Shown: in pieces, positions 8,831-18,976 of the stretch | Layout of the letters: the number at the start of each line of letters is the position of its first letter | Position numbering within the stretch: the stretch's first letter is position 1 | Assembly (NCBI RefSeq): GCF_000513275.1 | Contig: NZ_CBVJ010000097.1 | Location: forward strand, 32,350 to 96,349 | Direction of reading: 5' to 3' | Length of the DNA stretch: 64,000 bases | Source of the DNA: Paenibacillus gorillae | GTDB lineage: Bacteria; Bacillota; Bacilli; Paenibacillales; Paenibacillaceae | Program-made: the position numbers and the translations under genes | The notes under the pieces: generated by a model | What the model saw: only the letters and a program-made list of their open reading frames with translations | The model's database searches: none | Told to the model about the DNA's origin: nothing

Positions 8831-8885
8831 TTTCCGCACCCTCTCCCAACTCCAGCTTAATGTCCATCAGGGACGCAACGTTAGT

Positions 8886-8954
8886 TTAACAGGACGCCTC
8901 CTATTTTTTAACGCCTGTCCCCTACATTTACAAATACTTATACCACCGTTTACG
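8886..8954 (+). promoter_or_regulatory. Candidate PhoP-type repeats upstream of the phn operon
   Basis: Four TT(A/T)AC(A/G) hexamers lie on the plus strand at 8886 (TTAACA), 8908 (TTAACG), 8927 (TTTACA) and 8949 (TTTACG). They are spaced 22, 19 and 22 bp, about two helical turns. Bacillus PhoP boxes use TT(A/T/C)ACA repeats at one-turn spacing, so the match is partial. The position between a phosphatase gene and a phosphonate transporter makes phosphate control plausible. Confidence 0.35.
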
Positions 8955-9024
8955 GACAGCTAATAAACTTTCCCTATAGTGAACAAGCAACCAAAAAACA
9001 AACTATTTCTGGAGGGTTTTGGAA

Positions 9025-10002
9025 TTGAAAAAAATGACGGCAGTCGTATTATCACTGTTAGTATCCGTGTCCCTGTTGAGCGCTTGCGGCGCAAAAAACG
9101 ATTCCCCGGCTAACAACGCTGCAAATGGCGGAGCGACAAATACACCTGAGGCCACTGAAGCTCCGAAACCGGAAGGCTATGCGCCAACAACGTTGACGGT
9201 ACAATTCGTACCTTCGCAAAACGCCGACACGCTCGAAGCAAAAGCGAAGCCGCTTGAGAAGCTGCTCAGCGACAAGCTTGGCATTGACGTCAAAGTAAGC
9301 ATCTCGACCGACTACAACACGATTATCGAGGCAATGGCTTCGAAAAAAATCGACGTCGGCTTCCTTCCTCCATCCGCATATGTATTGGCTAAGCAAAAAG
9401 GCGCAGCTGAAGTTATCCTTCAAGCGCAGCGTTTCGGCGTACAAGACGAGACTGGCGCTCCAACGGAAGATCTGGTCGACTTCTACAAATCGATGATTAT
9501 CGTTAAAAAAGATTCGCCAATTAAAACCGTTGCCGATCTGAAAGGCAAAAAGATCGCTTACCAAAACGTTACTTCTTCCGCAGGCTACGTATGGCCGGCA
9601 GGCAAATTGCTGGAGAACGGCATTGATCCGCTGAAGGACGTTGTACCTGTAACGGTTAAAGGGCATGACCAAGGTGTTATCGCTGTATTAAACGGCGATG
9701 TCGATGCGGCAGCGATTTTCCAAGATGCACGCAACGTTGTAAGTAAAGACTATCCGAAGGTATTCGAAGATACTCGCGTACTTACGTTCACGGAGCCTAT
9801 CCCTAACGATACAATTTCCGTTCGTTCCGACATGAGTGCAGAGTGGATCGCTAAGCTGCAGCAAGCTTTCATCGATATCGGCAATGATCCGGACGGCCAC
9901 GCCATCATCAAAGAAATCTACTCGCACGAAGGCTATGTTAAATCCGATGACAGCATCTTCAACATCGTCCGCGAATACGGCGAAAAAGTAAAAACCGAGT
10001 AG
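9025..10002 (+). CDS. phnD: Phosphonate-type ABC transporter substrate-binding lipoprotein
   Basis: About 325 residues. The TTG at 9025 is chosen because GGAGGG lies 8 nt before it. The signal peptide ends in the lipobox LLSAC, so the mature protein is anchored to the outer face of the membrane. The mature part is a PhnD/SsuA-type type-II binding protein: LTVQFVPSQNADTLEAKAKPLEKLL, then IDVGFLPPSAYVLAKQ, AYQNVTSSAGYVWPAGKLLENG and FTEPIPNDTISVRSDMS. Members bind phosphonates, phosphite, hypophosphite or related oxyanions; the ligand here is not resolved. It begins the phnDCEE operon and is divergent from a phosphatase gene. Confidence 0.93.
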   Translation: MKKMTAVVLSLLVSVSLLSACGAKNDSPANNAANGGATNTPEATEAPKPEGYAPTTLTVQFVPSQNADTLEAKAKPLEKLLSDKLGIDVKVSISTDYNTIIEAMASKKIDVGFLPPSAYVLAKQKGAAEVILQAQRFGVQDETGAPTEDLVDFYKSMIIVKKDSPIKTVADLKGKKIAYQNVTSSAGYVWPAGKLLENGIDPLKDVVPVTVKGHDQGVIAVLNGDVDAAAIFQDARNVVSKDYPKVFEDTRVLTFTEPIPNDTISVRSDMSAEWIAKLQQAFIDIGNDPDGHAIIKEIYSHEGYVKSDDSIFNIVREYGEKVKTE

Positions 10003-10136
10003 ACAGTTATTTATAAGGACGCTATAGACGCCAACCGATGACGGATTCAATCGCATAATCAGCTAGGCATTTAGCCAGTGTGGGCGCAGCCCGTGCTGGC
10101 TGTACTTTTTATGAAGCGAAAAGGAAGGATCCCCCT

Positions 10137-10916
10137 ATGAAAATGATCGAAATCCGCAACGTATCCAAAGTTTATCCCAATGCGACCAAAGGCTTGAACC
10201 ATATTAATCTGACGATTAATAAAGGGGAATTCATCGCCATTGTCGGCTTGTCGGGGGCCGGAAAATCAACCCTCCTCCGCTCAATCAACCGGCTGCATGA
10301 CATAAGCGAAGGAGAAATTCTAATTAATGGCGCTTCCATTACGAAAGCCTCCGGGAAAAAGCTGCGTTTTATCCGCCGCGATATCGGCATGATCTTCCAA
10401 AGCTTTAATCTGGTCAAACGCTCCTCCGTTCTGCGGAATGTGCTTGCCGGACGGGTCGGCTACCGTTCCACTTGGCGGACGCTGCTGGGTTTGTTTCCGA
10501 AAAGCGATACCGAGCTTGCCTTCCAGGCGCTTGATCGCGTGAACATTGTGGAAAAAGCGTATGCCCGTGCAGACGAGCTGTCCGGCGGCCAGCAGCAGAG
10601 GGTCGCAATCGCCCGCGTGCTCGCGCAAGAAGCCAAAATCATACTAGCCGACGAGCCCGTTGCCTCACTTGACCCGCTCACGACGAAGCAGGTCATGGAC
10701 GATTTGAAAAACATCAATCAAGAGCTGGGCATCACGACGATCGTCAATTTGCATTTTATCGACCTTGCGCGGGAATATGCGACGAGAATTATCGGGCTGC
10801 GCGCGGGCCAGGTTGTATTCGATGGGCCGGTGGAAGAAGCTACGGATGAGAAATTCGCCGAAATCTACGGTCGTCCAATCAAGCGGGACGAGCTGCTAGG
10901 GGAGCTTGAGGGATGA
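10137..10916 (+). CDS. phnC: Phosphonate-type ABC transporter ATP-binding protein
   Basis: 259 residues. Walker A is GLSGAGKST, the signature is [17 protein letters not shown], Walker B is [13 protein letters not shown], and the H-loop histidine lies in TIVNLHF. The phosphonate-transporter ATPase type is supported by the [16 protein letters not shown] start and by its neighbours. The ATG at 10137 has AAGGAAGG 8 nt upstream. Its TGA overlaps the ATG of the first permease gene by four bases (ATGA). The 134-nt gap after phnD contains no clear terminator, so it is probably cotranscribed with phnD. Confidence 0.95.
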   Translation: MKMIEIRNVSKVYPNATKGLNHINLTINKGEFIAIVGLSGAGKSTLLRSINRLHDISEGEILINGASITKASGKKLRFIRRDIGMIFQSFNLVKRSSVLRNVLAGRVGYRSTWRTLLGLFPKSDTELAFQALDRVNIVEKAYARADELSGGQQQRVAIARVLAQEAKIILADEPVASLDPLTTKQVMDDLKNINQELGITTIVNLHFIDLAREYATRIIGLRAGQVVFDGPVEEATDEKFAEIYGRPIKRDELLGELEG

Positions 10917-11704
10917 AAGCGAACACCGAACTGAAACGGCCTAAGCCGCCGGGAAGACTGAAGCTTTATATGACCGGAGCACTGCTTATCCTTCTGCTGT
11001 GGGGCAGCTTTATTCAGACGGAGGCCAACTTCGGCGAGCTGATCAGCGGATTGCCCAATATGATGGATTTGCTGCGGGAAATGTTCCCGCCAAAGTGGAG
11101 CTACTTTGAAAAAATCACAGATGCGATGCTGGAGACGATCCGCATGGCGCTCATCGGAACGACGGCTGGTGCGATTCTCGCTGTGCCGATAGCGCTGCTG
11201 TGCGCAAGCAATATGGTAGGCAGCGCATGGATTTTCTACCCGGTCCGGCTGCTGCTGAATCTCATTAGAACGATACCTGACCTGCTGCTTGCAGCTTTGT
11301 TTGTCGCGATCTTTGGCCTTGGGCCAGTGCCCGGCATCTTCGCCCTGACCGTGTTCTCCATCGGCCTTATTGCCAAGCTCACATATGAAGCGCTGGAGAC
11401 GATCGATCACGGGCCGCTTGAAGCGATGACATCCGTTGGAGCGAACCGGCTGCAAAAGATTATTTTCGCCGTGATTCCGCAAATTCAGGCTCATTTCATG
11501 TCCTACACGCTGTACACGTTCGAGATTAATATCCGTGCCGCAGCGATTCTCGGCCTCGTCGGAGCCGGCGGTATCGGACATTATTATGAAGTGACGCTTG
11601 GTTTCCTCGAATACGACAAAACAAGCACCATCATTATTTTCACATTGGCTATCGTGCTCATTATCGATTTTGCAAGCACGAAGCTGCGGGAGAAGCTGCT
11701 ATGA
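10913..11704 (+). CDS. phnE: Phosphonate-type ABC transporter permease, first copy
   Basis: 263 residues with about six hydrophobic segments. The inner-membrane permease family signature is visible as [15 protein letters not shown] residues near the middle and the EAA loop [25 protein letters not shown], which docks onto the ATPase. The C-terminus carries [21 protein letters not shown], typical of PhnE. It overlaps phnC and the second phnE by four bases each, so the three are translationally coupled. Two consecutive phnE genes are common in phosphonate or phosphite transporters of Gram-positive bacteria and probably form a heterodimeric channel. Confidence 0.94.
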   Translation: MKANTELKRPKPPGRLKLYMTGALLILLLWGSFIQTEANFGELISGLPNMMDLLREMFPPKWSYFEKITDAMLETIRMALIGTTAGAILAVPIALLCASNMVGSAWIFYPVRLLLNLIRTIPDLLLAALFVAIFGLGPVPGIFALTVFSIGLIAKLTYEALETIDHGPLEAMTSVGANRLQKIIFAVIPQIQAHFMSYTLYTFEINIRAAAILGLVGAGGIGHYYEVTLGFLEYDKTSTIIIFTLAIVLIIDFASTKLREKLL

Positions 11705-12552
11705 GGACAAATTCGAATCCAACAAACAAGACGATTCCTACAGTTCGAGCGGGCAAGTCATGGGATACCCTCGTTCCCAAACCGCGCAAAAACCGCTATC
11801 GCTGGCTCATTCTTGTTGCGCTTATAGCCGTCTATGCTTGGGCGCTTGCCGGCATTCCGTTCACCGGCTTTAAAGAAACGGCTGCTCAAATTACAAAAGC
11901 GATTATTAGCGGCATTTTCTCCCCCGACTGGGATTATGTCTATTTGCCTGACGGCGAGGACTTGCTGCGCGGCTTGCTGGATACGCTCGCCATTTCGATT
12001 GGCGGCACTTTTCTGTCTACGCTAATCTGCATTCCGTTCGCTTTCTGGTCGGCAACCAATATGAGCCGCTCCGGCGCGATATCGGGTTCAGGCAAGCTGC
12101 TGCTGAGCATCATCCGCACGTTCCCTGAGATCGTCATGGCTATTTTATTTATAAAAGCCGTTGGTCCAGGCTCCTTCGCCGGGGTGCTGGCGCTTGGCCT
12201 TCATTCCGTCGGGATGCTTGGCAAGCTGTTTGCCGATGAAATTGAAAATATTGACCGCGGCCCGTTAGAAGCGCTGACCGCAGCAGGAGCGAATCGTCTC
12301 CAATTGCTATGGTTCGCCGTTATTCCGCAGGTGCTGCCGGGCTTCCTGTCCTATACGCTGTACCGATTCGAGATTAATGTGCGCTCCGCCACCATTCTCG
12401 GCGTTATCGGGGCCGGCGGCATCGGAACCCCGCTGATCTTCGCGCTGAGCACACGCAATTGGGACCGCGTCGGCATTATTTTGCTCGGCATCATCGTTAT
12501 GATTACCGCGATCGATGCGATCTCCGGCTTGATCCGCAAACGTCTAGTCTAG
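11701..12552 (+). CDS. phnE: Phosphonate-type ABC transporter permease, second copy
   Basis: 283 residues. After a basic cytoplasmic N-terminus (PRKNRYR) come about six membrane segments. The EAA loop IDRGPLEALTAAGANRLQLLWFAVIPQ and the end INVRSATILGVIGAGGIGTPL parallel the first permease, showing an ancient duplication. The start overlaps the previous stop (CTATGAGG). No hairpin terminator is evident in the 203-nt gap that follows. Confidence 0.94.
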   Translation: MRTNSNPTNKTIPTVRAGKSWDTLVPKPRKNRYRWLILVALIAVYAWALAGIPFTGFKETAAQITKAIISGIFSPDWDYVYLPDGEDLLRGLLDTLAISIGGTFLSTLICIPFAFWSATNMSRSGAISGSGKLLLSIIRTFPEIVMAILFIKAVGPGSFAGVLALGLHSVGMLGKLFADEIENIDRGPLEALTAAGANRLQLLWFAVIPQVLPGFLSYTLYRFEINVRSATILGVIGAGGIGTPLIFALSTRNWDRVGIILLGIIVMITAIDAISGLIRKRLV

Positions 12553-12701
12553 TCTAATAACCTCGTTTATCCCCTACCATAATGCGCCTTCTTCGAGCTG
12601 AGCTTGCAGTTTCAGTTCCTAGAAGGCCTCCCTATTCTATTGAAATTTGGATTTGATAGATTCGCCATTCTATGTTAACCTCAAGGTTGTTATATTTCTT
12701 T

Positions 12702-12723
12702 ATGGAAAATATTATATTTCCAT
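12702..12723 (+). promoter_or_regulatory. Dyad upstream of the FAD oxidoreductase gene
   Basis: ATGGAAA and TTTCCAT form perfect 7-bp arms around eight A/T bases, 33 nt before the TTG start. A second smaller dyad (AACCT-CA-AGGTT) lies near 12677. This is a possible operator; no regulator gene is adjacent. Confidence 0.3.
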
Positions 12724-12755
12724 CCATTATTGTTCCAGGGGAGAGATAAACAGCT

Positions 12756-14219
12756 TTGTTTAATCGATTAAAAAGTTCTAAAGCCGCTCGTATCATTATG
12801 GTTGTCGTCATGCTATCGATTATTTTTCAACTCGTTGCACCAGGCTCATTCGAACCGCATTTGCAAGCAGAAGCGTCCTGCGGCAAAGATTGCAGCTACT
12901 ATGACGTAATCGTCATCGGCAGCGAAATTCAAGGCGTTCTATTGGCGAAAGAAGTTCACAAAGCACGCAAAAGCGTTCTTATTCTTGATCCTCGCACTCA
13001 AACTGGAGGCGAGCTCATTCAAGGACAGATGCAGTTTCTGGATATCCCTAATGACCGGGAGAACAAAAGTATCGTGCAGGGAGAAATTAAATATCTATTT
13101 GACGCTTATAAGTCGGGAACCATTCGCAAATCACATGAATTCAATCAATATTTCAATCACTTAATCCGGGGAATTCCTATTGAGAAGGGCATTAAGATTC
13201 AGACAATCGAAACGGTGCCATTAGGCAAAGAAAAGTCTCTGAAATCAGTAACCTACAAAACGAAAGACGGCGTAACGCGTAAAGTGCAAGCGAACTACTG
13301 GGTCGAAAATACAGATTTCAACGCCCTTACAGGCCTGCTTGATCTTAAGCGGATACCGGGAATGGAAAGCCTTGTCTCTAAGAAGGATTCTACGCCAGAA
13401 TATATGTCCGCAACGTTGATGATCAAGTTCAAAAACGTGGACTGGTCCAAGCTTCATAAGACGATTCTGAAGGATTATCCGCTGACGAACGTTCAGAAGA
13501 AGTACGGTCCGAACACCTATGTCGACTGGATGATTGCGACCGGCTTCGGAAATTTAATCAATCAGTACAAAACTACTGATTCGCAATTAGTGCTAAGAGG
13601 AATGAATACGCTCAATCAGAAGAACGGTTATGCCATTATGAATGCGCTGCTTATTTTTGACGTGGACCCGTCCAATCCGGAATCGGTTAAAGCGGCTATT
13701 GCCAAAGGGACGGCAGAGGCTCCGCATATTTTGAAATTTTTACGTCAGAACATTCCCGGCTTTGCCAAAGCCGAGCTCGACGGCTTTCCGGACTACCTCT
13801 ACGTAAGAGATTATAACCGTTTTGAAACAGAGCATATTCTTCAGCAAAACGATCTAAAGACGAACACAATGTTTTGGGATAATGTGAGCATTGGCGGATA
13901 TGGAATGGATCTGCAGGCTACTAAACGGATACCGACAGGAATCGGCTTTGGTTTAACGGACCGCTATGGCATGCCGATGCGTTCATTCCAGCTCAAAGCT
14001 TACGAGAATGTCATTGTAGCAGGTAAAAATGTAGGTGCATCGATTCAGGCTTACGGAAGCGCGAGAATTATGCCGAATACCGCTACGGCCGCTCAAACGA
14101 TCGGCATCATTATCGGCCGTGAATCAGGCCACAAGCGGCTGAAGGAGCTTACGCCAGATGACTTCAAGCGAATTCATAAGTATTTGAAAAAAGATTTCAA
14201 CATCGTTCTTGCCGGTTAA
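12756..14219 (+). CDS. Exported FAD-dependent oxidoreductase
   Basis: 487 residues beginning at a TTG preceded by GGGGAGAG. Residues 1-40 look like a signal peptide or N-terminal anchor (basic start, then IIMVVVMLSIIFQLVAPG). A Rossmann FAD site follows, in altered form (YDVIVIGSEIQGVLLAKEV in place of GxGxxG), then LILDPRTQTGGELIQGQ as in the FAD-dependent oxidoreductase family with PF12831-like sequence. The C-terminal FAD segment is NVIVAGKNVGASIQAYGSARIMPNTATAAQTIG. The substrate is unknown. A location outside the membrane is unusual for a flavin enzyme unless it is carried by Tat or loaded there. It ends at a strong bidirectional hairpin. Confidence 0.85.
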   Translation: MFNRLKSSKAARIIMVVVMLSIIFQLVAPGSFEPHLQAEASCGKDCSYYDVIVIGSEIQGVLLAKEVHKARKSVLILDPRTQTGGELIQGQMQFLDIPNDRENKSIVQGEIKYLFDAYKSGTIRKSHEFNQYFNHLIRGIPIEKGIKIQTIETVPLGKEKSLKSVTYKTKDGVTRKVQANYWVENTDFNALTGLLDLKRIPGMESLVSKKDSTPEYMSATLMIKFKNVDWSKLHKTILKDYPLTNVQKKYGPNTYVDWMIATGFGNLINQYKTTDSQLVLRGMNTLNQKNGYAIMNALLIFDVDPSNPESVKAAIAKGTAEAPHILKFLRQNIPGFAKAELDGFPDYLYVRDYNRFETEHILQQNDLKTNTMFWDNVSIGGYGMDLQATKRIPTGIGFGLTDRYGMPMRSFQLKAYENVIVAGKNVGASIQAYGSARIMPNTATAAQTIGIIIGRESGHKRLKELTPDDFKRIHKYLKKDFNIVLAG

Positions 14220-14245
14220 TGTAATAGGCCGTAATTGGATTTAGA

Positions 14246-14290
14246 AAAAGGACCTCACTCCCCGCTGTTCAGCGGGTTGTGAGGTCCTTT
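14246..14290. terminator. Bidirectional terminator
   Basis: AAAAGGACCTCAC pairs with GTGAGGTCCTTT, and an inner CCCGCT/AGCGGG stem extends it. A residues precede and T residues follow, so it can stop both the oxidoreductase transcript and the convergent surface-protein transcript. Confidence 0.9.
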
Positions 14291-14302
14291 CGCTTCATGC
14301 TG

Positions 14303-17300
14303 CTATTTTACTTGTACCGTAATCGTCTCGCTAAATGTCGAGCCTGCCGCATTGACTAACTCGCAGCGGTACACATACCGGCCCGGTGCTCTGCCTTCAA
14401 TTGCCGTTACTGCTGTTTGCGCATTCGGGGTAGCTTCCTTCAGGCTTATCGTATCGATCAGTTTATCATTTTCGTATAGACGGTATTCCGCTGCATTCGT
14501 TCCCCACCACAGATTCATCGTCACGCTGTAGCTTCCGCTGCCGCTCCAATTGTTGTGGGACAATACCGCTTTACCCGGTGCAGCATCCGTTACATGAACA
14601 ACATGCGGTGCGCTCGTCGTCGTTCCAAAACGGTTAGTCAGCTCCGCTACATAGATGTAGGTACCGTTCTTTTTGCCGGAAACGTCTGCCTGTACGGTTT
14701 GCGCTGCCGGGGAGTTATCCGTCACGCGCTTCGTGCTGATCAGCACGCCATTCTCATAGAGCTTGAATTCCGAGCCGTTGTTGCCCCACCATACATTCAT
14801 AGTGACTGTATAGCTGCCGCCACGAAGGCCGCTTGCTTGCCCGTTATTGTCGGAAAGGACCGGCTTGGCAGGCGCTCCTGTTGCCTTCGGCGTTTCTGAA
14901 GCCGTAATACTGAAAGATGCATTGCCTTGTGCAGAATGCCCGGCAAAATCCGTCACTGTATACGCTAGTGTATGGGTGCCAGTGCCCAAAGTTGCTGCAT
15001 TCAGTGATTGGCCGCTACCAATTGCTTTTCCATCAAGCAGCAAGCTCTCGGAAGCAATACCGGATTGCGCGTCTGTTCCTTTTAATTCAAAAATCAGCTG
15101 AGCCGTATCTGTTACATCGCTAACTGCTCCGCCGTTTTGTGTCAGCACTGCAGTTGGTGCTGTCAAATCAATCTTCACTTCCAAAGCATGCGGCGATTCT
15201 TCATTGCCAGCCGCATCAACCGAATAATAGCGAAGTGTGTGAACACCTTCGGTGCCGATTGCAATTGGACCATTGTAAAGCGCTGCACTGCCTCCGTCAA
15301 TCGTATAGTACGTTTTAATAGTGCCTGCTTGATCGTCAACTGCCTTCAATGTGACCGTCACTGCTTCCTTATGCCAGCCGTTTGCTCCGGAAGCCGGTTC
15401 AGCCGACAACGTTGCTGTCGTCACCGGAGCGGCGTTATCCGCTTGATGATGGAAATCGCTGATGCCTCTAGGTTTAAGCTGATATACGCCTTTGAAAATA
15501 GCGGCTACGCCGGTAATATCAACAACATCGCCTTCTGCGTAAGGGAAGTTCGCAAGCGTCAATCCTGTACGGACATCAACCCGAACATGGTTGCTCACAT
15601 TTCCTTTTACAGCGTCAAATTCAAAAGAACCGGCAGGCGCTGCTGTAATAATATTGCTGATTTTCACATCGGTGAGTTGAATAAGCTGCCCTTGCAGGCC
15701 ATCGGTAATAGCGCCGACTTGGGCTGCCGCTGGAAGCGAAGCTGTTCCTGTCTTCTCAATGGCAGCAACATCAGCCAGCTCCAGTTCAGTATTGTACAAC
15801 GCGAGCGGTGCGGTAACCTTCACAACGTCACCTTGGTGGAAGCCGCTTTGTAATTGGAAGACATAAATGCCGCCCGTAGCGTCTTGCAGGTAGAACGCCT
15901 GGCCGCCAAATGCGCCCGGCTCTGTCGTTACGACGCCTTCAACCGTAACCGTCTTACCTTCTGCTTTGCCCCGTGCTTCCGCTACTGTAATTTTCGCCGG
16001 AATGGGGCCTTCTTCTACGGGGAGCGGTTCTGCTGGTACATTTGCGATAGACACTGTATTGGTGATCAAGTTGGTTCCGTTCAAGCGGAGACGCAGGCTG
16101 GCCGTATTACTGACCGTTCCCGCTTTAATCCGTACCGTGAGGTCCTTGACAGCACGTCCCTTGCTATCCGCGGTAACGCTGAAATTTGAGCTGTAGCCAT
16201 ATGCCGTCGGCCAAGTGCCGTCATCCTTTTGGAACAATGCGACTTGCGTACCGCCGGTCAAATAAATACCTGCGCTAAAGCCTGATACCGTTGTATTGGG
16301 AGCCAAATTCGTTACAACAACCCGAATCTGGAAGTCTTGCGCATTCGGAAGCTGCGCCTGGTTTACGAAGCTGTAAGCTGCCGGGGCACTAGCTGTCGGA
16401 CCGCCATAAGAGCCCGGTTTGAACGTTGAACTGTCATACCATTTGTAGCCTGCTGCCGGCGCGGACCATGGCTCTGCCTGTGGCTCTGTCGACAAAGCCG
16501 GCGTTTCCATCGAAAGCAGCGCTGTCGGCTGATCGAGCTGCAAGCCAGCCACTTGCTCCAAGCTTGTAAAGCTCTCTTTCTTCGAGAGCCAGTTAATCAC
16601 ATTAACGAGCAGAACTCCGTCGTTTTGTTCTTTAAAACCGTCGTATGTCGTTTTCTTAGCGCCTGTCTCTTCGCGCAAATATTTCGGAGTTGCATCTTCA
16701 ACCGGCGAGGAGTCACCGATAAAAGCGGCCTTGCCTGCGCCCTTTTTTGGCTACAGCCACATAAGGTCCTTCTGCAACACCGCCGCCATTGTAGACGCCT
16801 TGGTCAACCGCGCTGCCCCAAGCTGCATTCGTTTGCGGGAGGTATACGATGCCTTTGGCTTTCGTCGGATCAGTGATTGCAAGCGTCGATCCGGCGTGCA
16901 TCGCTACGGTGTTCACACCCTGTGTAATGCCGAAAGCTTGGTTAGGTGCTACGATGTTGTTCGCATTAATATCTCCCAGCGCGTTATAACGGAAGCGGAC
17001 GCCGAAGTTGTCGCTCAGCCAATCGGAGCTGACTACACCCTGCATAGCTGCAGAGTTTCTCTCCTCAGCGCTCATGCCTTTAGCCGGATCGGTCCAAGCT
17101 CCGCGGCGGTAGCCGTTGATGGCTTCCGAGCCGTCCCAGCGATTTTTGTTACGGTCCGCGTTATAATGATCGCCGATGAAGAAAATGCTGCCGCCGCCTT
17201 GCACATATTGCTCCATGGCAGCCTGCTCGCTTTGCTTGAACGGTATATTGGGTTCAGCGATAACGAATACGTCATAATCCTTCAAGTCATCCAAGTTGAA

Positions 17301-17609
17301 AGGCGAAGCTTTGCGCAGCTCTTTGACATAGTAGCCGTCTGCAGCAAGCGCTTGTCCAAAGTCGGAAAAGCCGCCGTCAATCACCCAGTCCGCTGCACCC
17401 GCTGTTTGGGCGTGCGTATTGTCGAACAGCACTTTTTTGCCTGCATTTCCATTCACAACTTTTGCTTCAATATACGGCGCCGGGTCGACCGGCCCTTCTG
17501 CATGTACCGTTTCATAGCTGCGGATTAATCCGGATTGAATCGACAGTACGAGTGATAACAGGATCGCCAGCTTGACACCTTTCTTCTTAAAAAACTCCAG
17601 ACCTCTCAT
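14303..17609 (-). CDS. Multidomain secreted surface protein, interrupted by a frameshift
   Basis: Two adjoining frames together encode about 1100 residues. The first (17609-16713) has a signal peptide and a glutamine-amidotransferase-like fold (KVLFDNTHAQTAGAADWVI, VFVIAEPNIPF, GGSIFFIGDHYNADRN). At the CCC-TTTTTT tract (16740-16748) one extra base shifts the frame. The second frame continues as GAGKAAFIGDSSPVEDATPK and runs to 14303: a beta-sandwich domain, an OB-fold like that of YhcR surface nucleases (ITVAEARGKAEGKTVTVEGV, ADFPYAEGDVVDITG-like), Ig-like OmpL47-type domains (VTVTLKAVDDQAGTIKTYYT) and two C-terminal Ig domains of chitinase-A type (VTMNVWWGNNGSEFKLYENG). No catalytic nuclease or glycosidase domain was recognised. 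The start at 17609 has AGGAGG 6 nt upstream. It may be a pseudogene, a sequencing error or recoded. Confidence 0.8.
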
Positions 17610-17809
17610 CCCATGCCTCCTAATTTTCGATAGACGTAGTTTGATTCCGCCAATAGTTTAGCACGATATTTTTGGCAGAAGTGATAGGTTATTGTAAAGG
17701 CCAAGCTGGCGCTGAAATACCCAATTTACGACAAAAAGCGACTCGTTACAATCGGACTATCCTGTTAAAGTCCATAGTCCCTGACCTCTGTATCGAAAGG
17801 CTCACTCGA

Positions 17810-18011
17810 GCGAAGCAGGTTCGCAATTTAGCGAACCTTTCTTCGCTGCAAGCTGCCAGTTAATCACGCCGTAGAGGTACAACGAACTAAAATTCGCTAT
17901 TCGTGAACCAAGGTTCACGGATAGCGAATTTTAGTTCGCAAATGCCACTATCTTCCACTGCTGATACATCCACAGCGAAATTCGCTTCGCTATTTTGCGA
18001 AGCTGCTTCGC
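17810..18011. repeat. Family A intergenic element, 202 bp, copy 2
   Basis: The clearest copy. Outer module 17810-17846 (core TTCGCAATTTAGCGAA at 17820-17835), 36-nt spacer, 56-bp central palindrome 17883-17938 (27-bp arms with one mismatch around AA, centre 17910.5), 36-nt spacer, and outer module 17975-18011 (core TTCGCTATTTTGCGAA at 17986-18001). Two further outer-type palindromes (CTTCGCTATTTGCGAAGC) follow at 18068 and 18142. The gap 17610-18204 holds no gene. Confidence 0.85.
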
Positions 18012-18204
18012 TCGCGGGCTCTGACTGCGCCGAGTTCGCCGAGTTCAGCGACTTTCTTACATCTCGGCTTCGCTATTTGCGAAGCTGCTTCCCTTGCGGC
18101 TGTGGCCGCCCAGTTCGGCAGCGTGCATATCAGCTTCGCTATTTGCGAAGCCATTATTATTTCAACAATAGGAGTCCGCGTTGACTCCGCAAATCCTCAC
18201 ACAG

Positions 18205-18232
18205 CAAAAAAGCAGCCCCTCGCGAGGCTGCT
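18205..18232 (-). terminator. Rho-independent terminator of the membrane-protein pair
   Basis: On the minus strand AGCAGCC pairs with GGCTGCT around a GC-rich loop and is followed by six T residues. It lies about 45 nt after the stop of the gene at 18278. Confidence 0.85.
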
Positions 18233-18277
18233 CCATCTTTTACAATACTCGTTGCATATTACTGTACCCGGTCGAAG

Positions 18278-18976
18278 CTACGTTTTTTCGTTCCCCTCAT
18301 TCGGCGGGGCAAGCGAAGAATCATCGGACTCATCCGCAGGTACGAATTCCTCGCTCTCCTCCCGGGAATCGACCTCTCCCTCCAGCACAAAATTATTATC
18401 ACTACTGCTGCCAGCGGGGACTAATGTTTTTCCCGCCTTCCTTAAGGTGAAAAAGACGATAATTAACGCTAGCATCCCAACAAGCGTGAGAGGTATCATC
18501 GCTAGAAGCACATCATTCGTTGCGTTCATGCCGAAGGGGAAGACAATCAAGGCAGCGGCTGATACGAATGTAAAGAAACGTCTCCTGCCTCTAACGCTGT
18601 AGGCTAACCCCACATTACCCTCTTGCAAAGCATGCTTATGAAGTTTCGATAAGAAGCTGTCCAGCATAAGCAGCAACGCTAGCATGACTGCCCCCGAATA
18701 AAATAAGCTGGGCAGTGAAAATACGACTTCATTAGTGGTTAGTTGAATACCGTTGCTTGACCAGAATGGCAGCAGCTCACTCAACGAAGCAATTGCCAAT
18801 ATAATTGCAAATGGCTTCGCTTTGCGATAATCGCTATAGTAGTTCTCTAGCGACTGAATACCGCTCCAAATCATGCAATAGCCGATAAAATCAGGTGAAA
18901 TATCGAAAAAGCCGAGACGAATATCCACTATTGTCAGCAAGAGTCCCCAGCTCATCCGGTAAAAGGCTCTACTCAC
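18278..18976 (-). CDS. Hypothetical four-helix membrane protein
   Basis: 232 residues from a GTG with AGGAGG 8 nt upstream. Hydrophobic segments are visible near residues 8-40 (LLLTIVDIRLGFFDISPDFIGYCMIW), 54-70, 82-108 and 135-190. The C-terminal 40 residues are acidic and hydrophilic (DSREESEEFVPADESDDS). The early pattern resembles small multi-helix proteins of spore-formers with no assigned role. The GTG overlaps the end of the upstream frameshifted gene by eight bases (GTGAGTAG), so the two are coupled. Function unknown. Confidence 0.75.
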   Translation of the reverse strand: MSRAFYRMSWGLLLTIVDIRLGFFDISPDFIGYCMIWSGIQSLENYYSDYRKAKPFAIILAIASLSELLPFWSSNGIQLTTNEVVFSLPSLFYSGAVMLALLLMLDSFLSKLHKHALQEGNVGLAYSVRGRRRFFTFVSAAALIVFPFGMNATNDVLLAMIPLTLVGMLALIIVFFTLRKAGKTLVPAGSSSDNNFVLEGEVDSREESEEFVPADESDDSSLAPPNEGNEKT

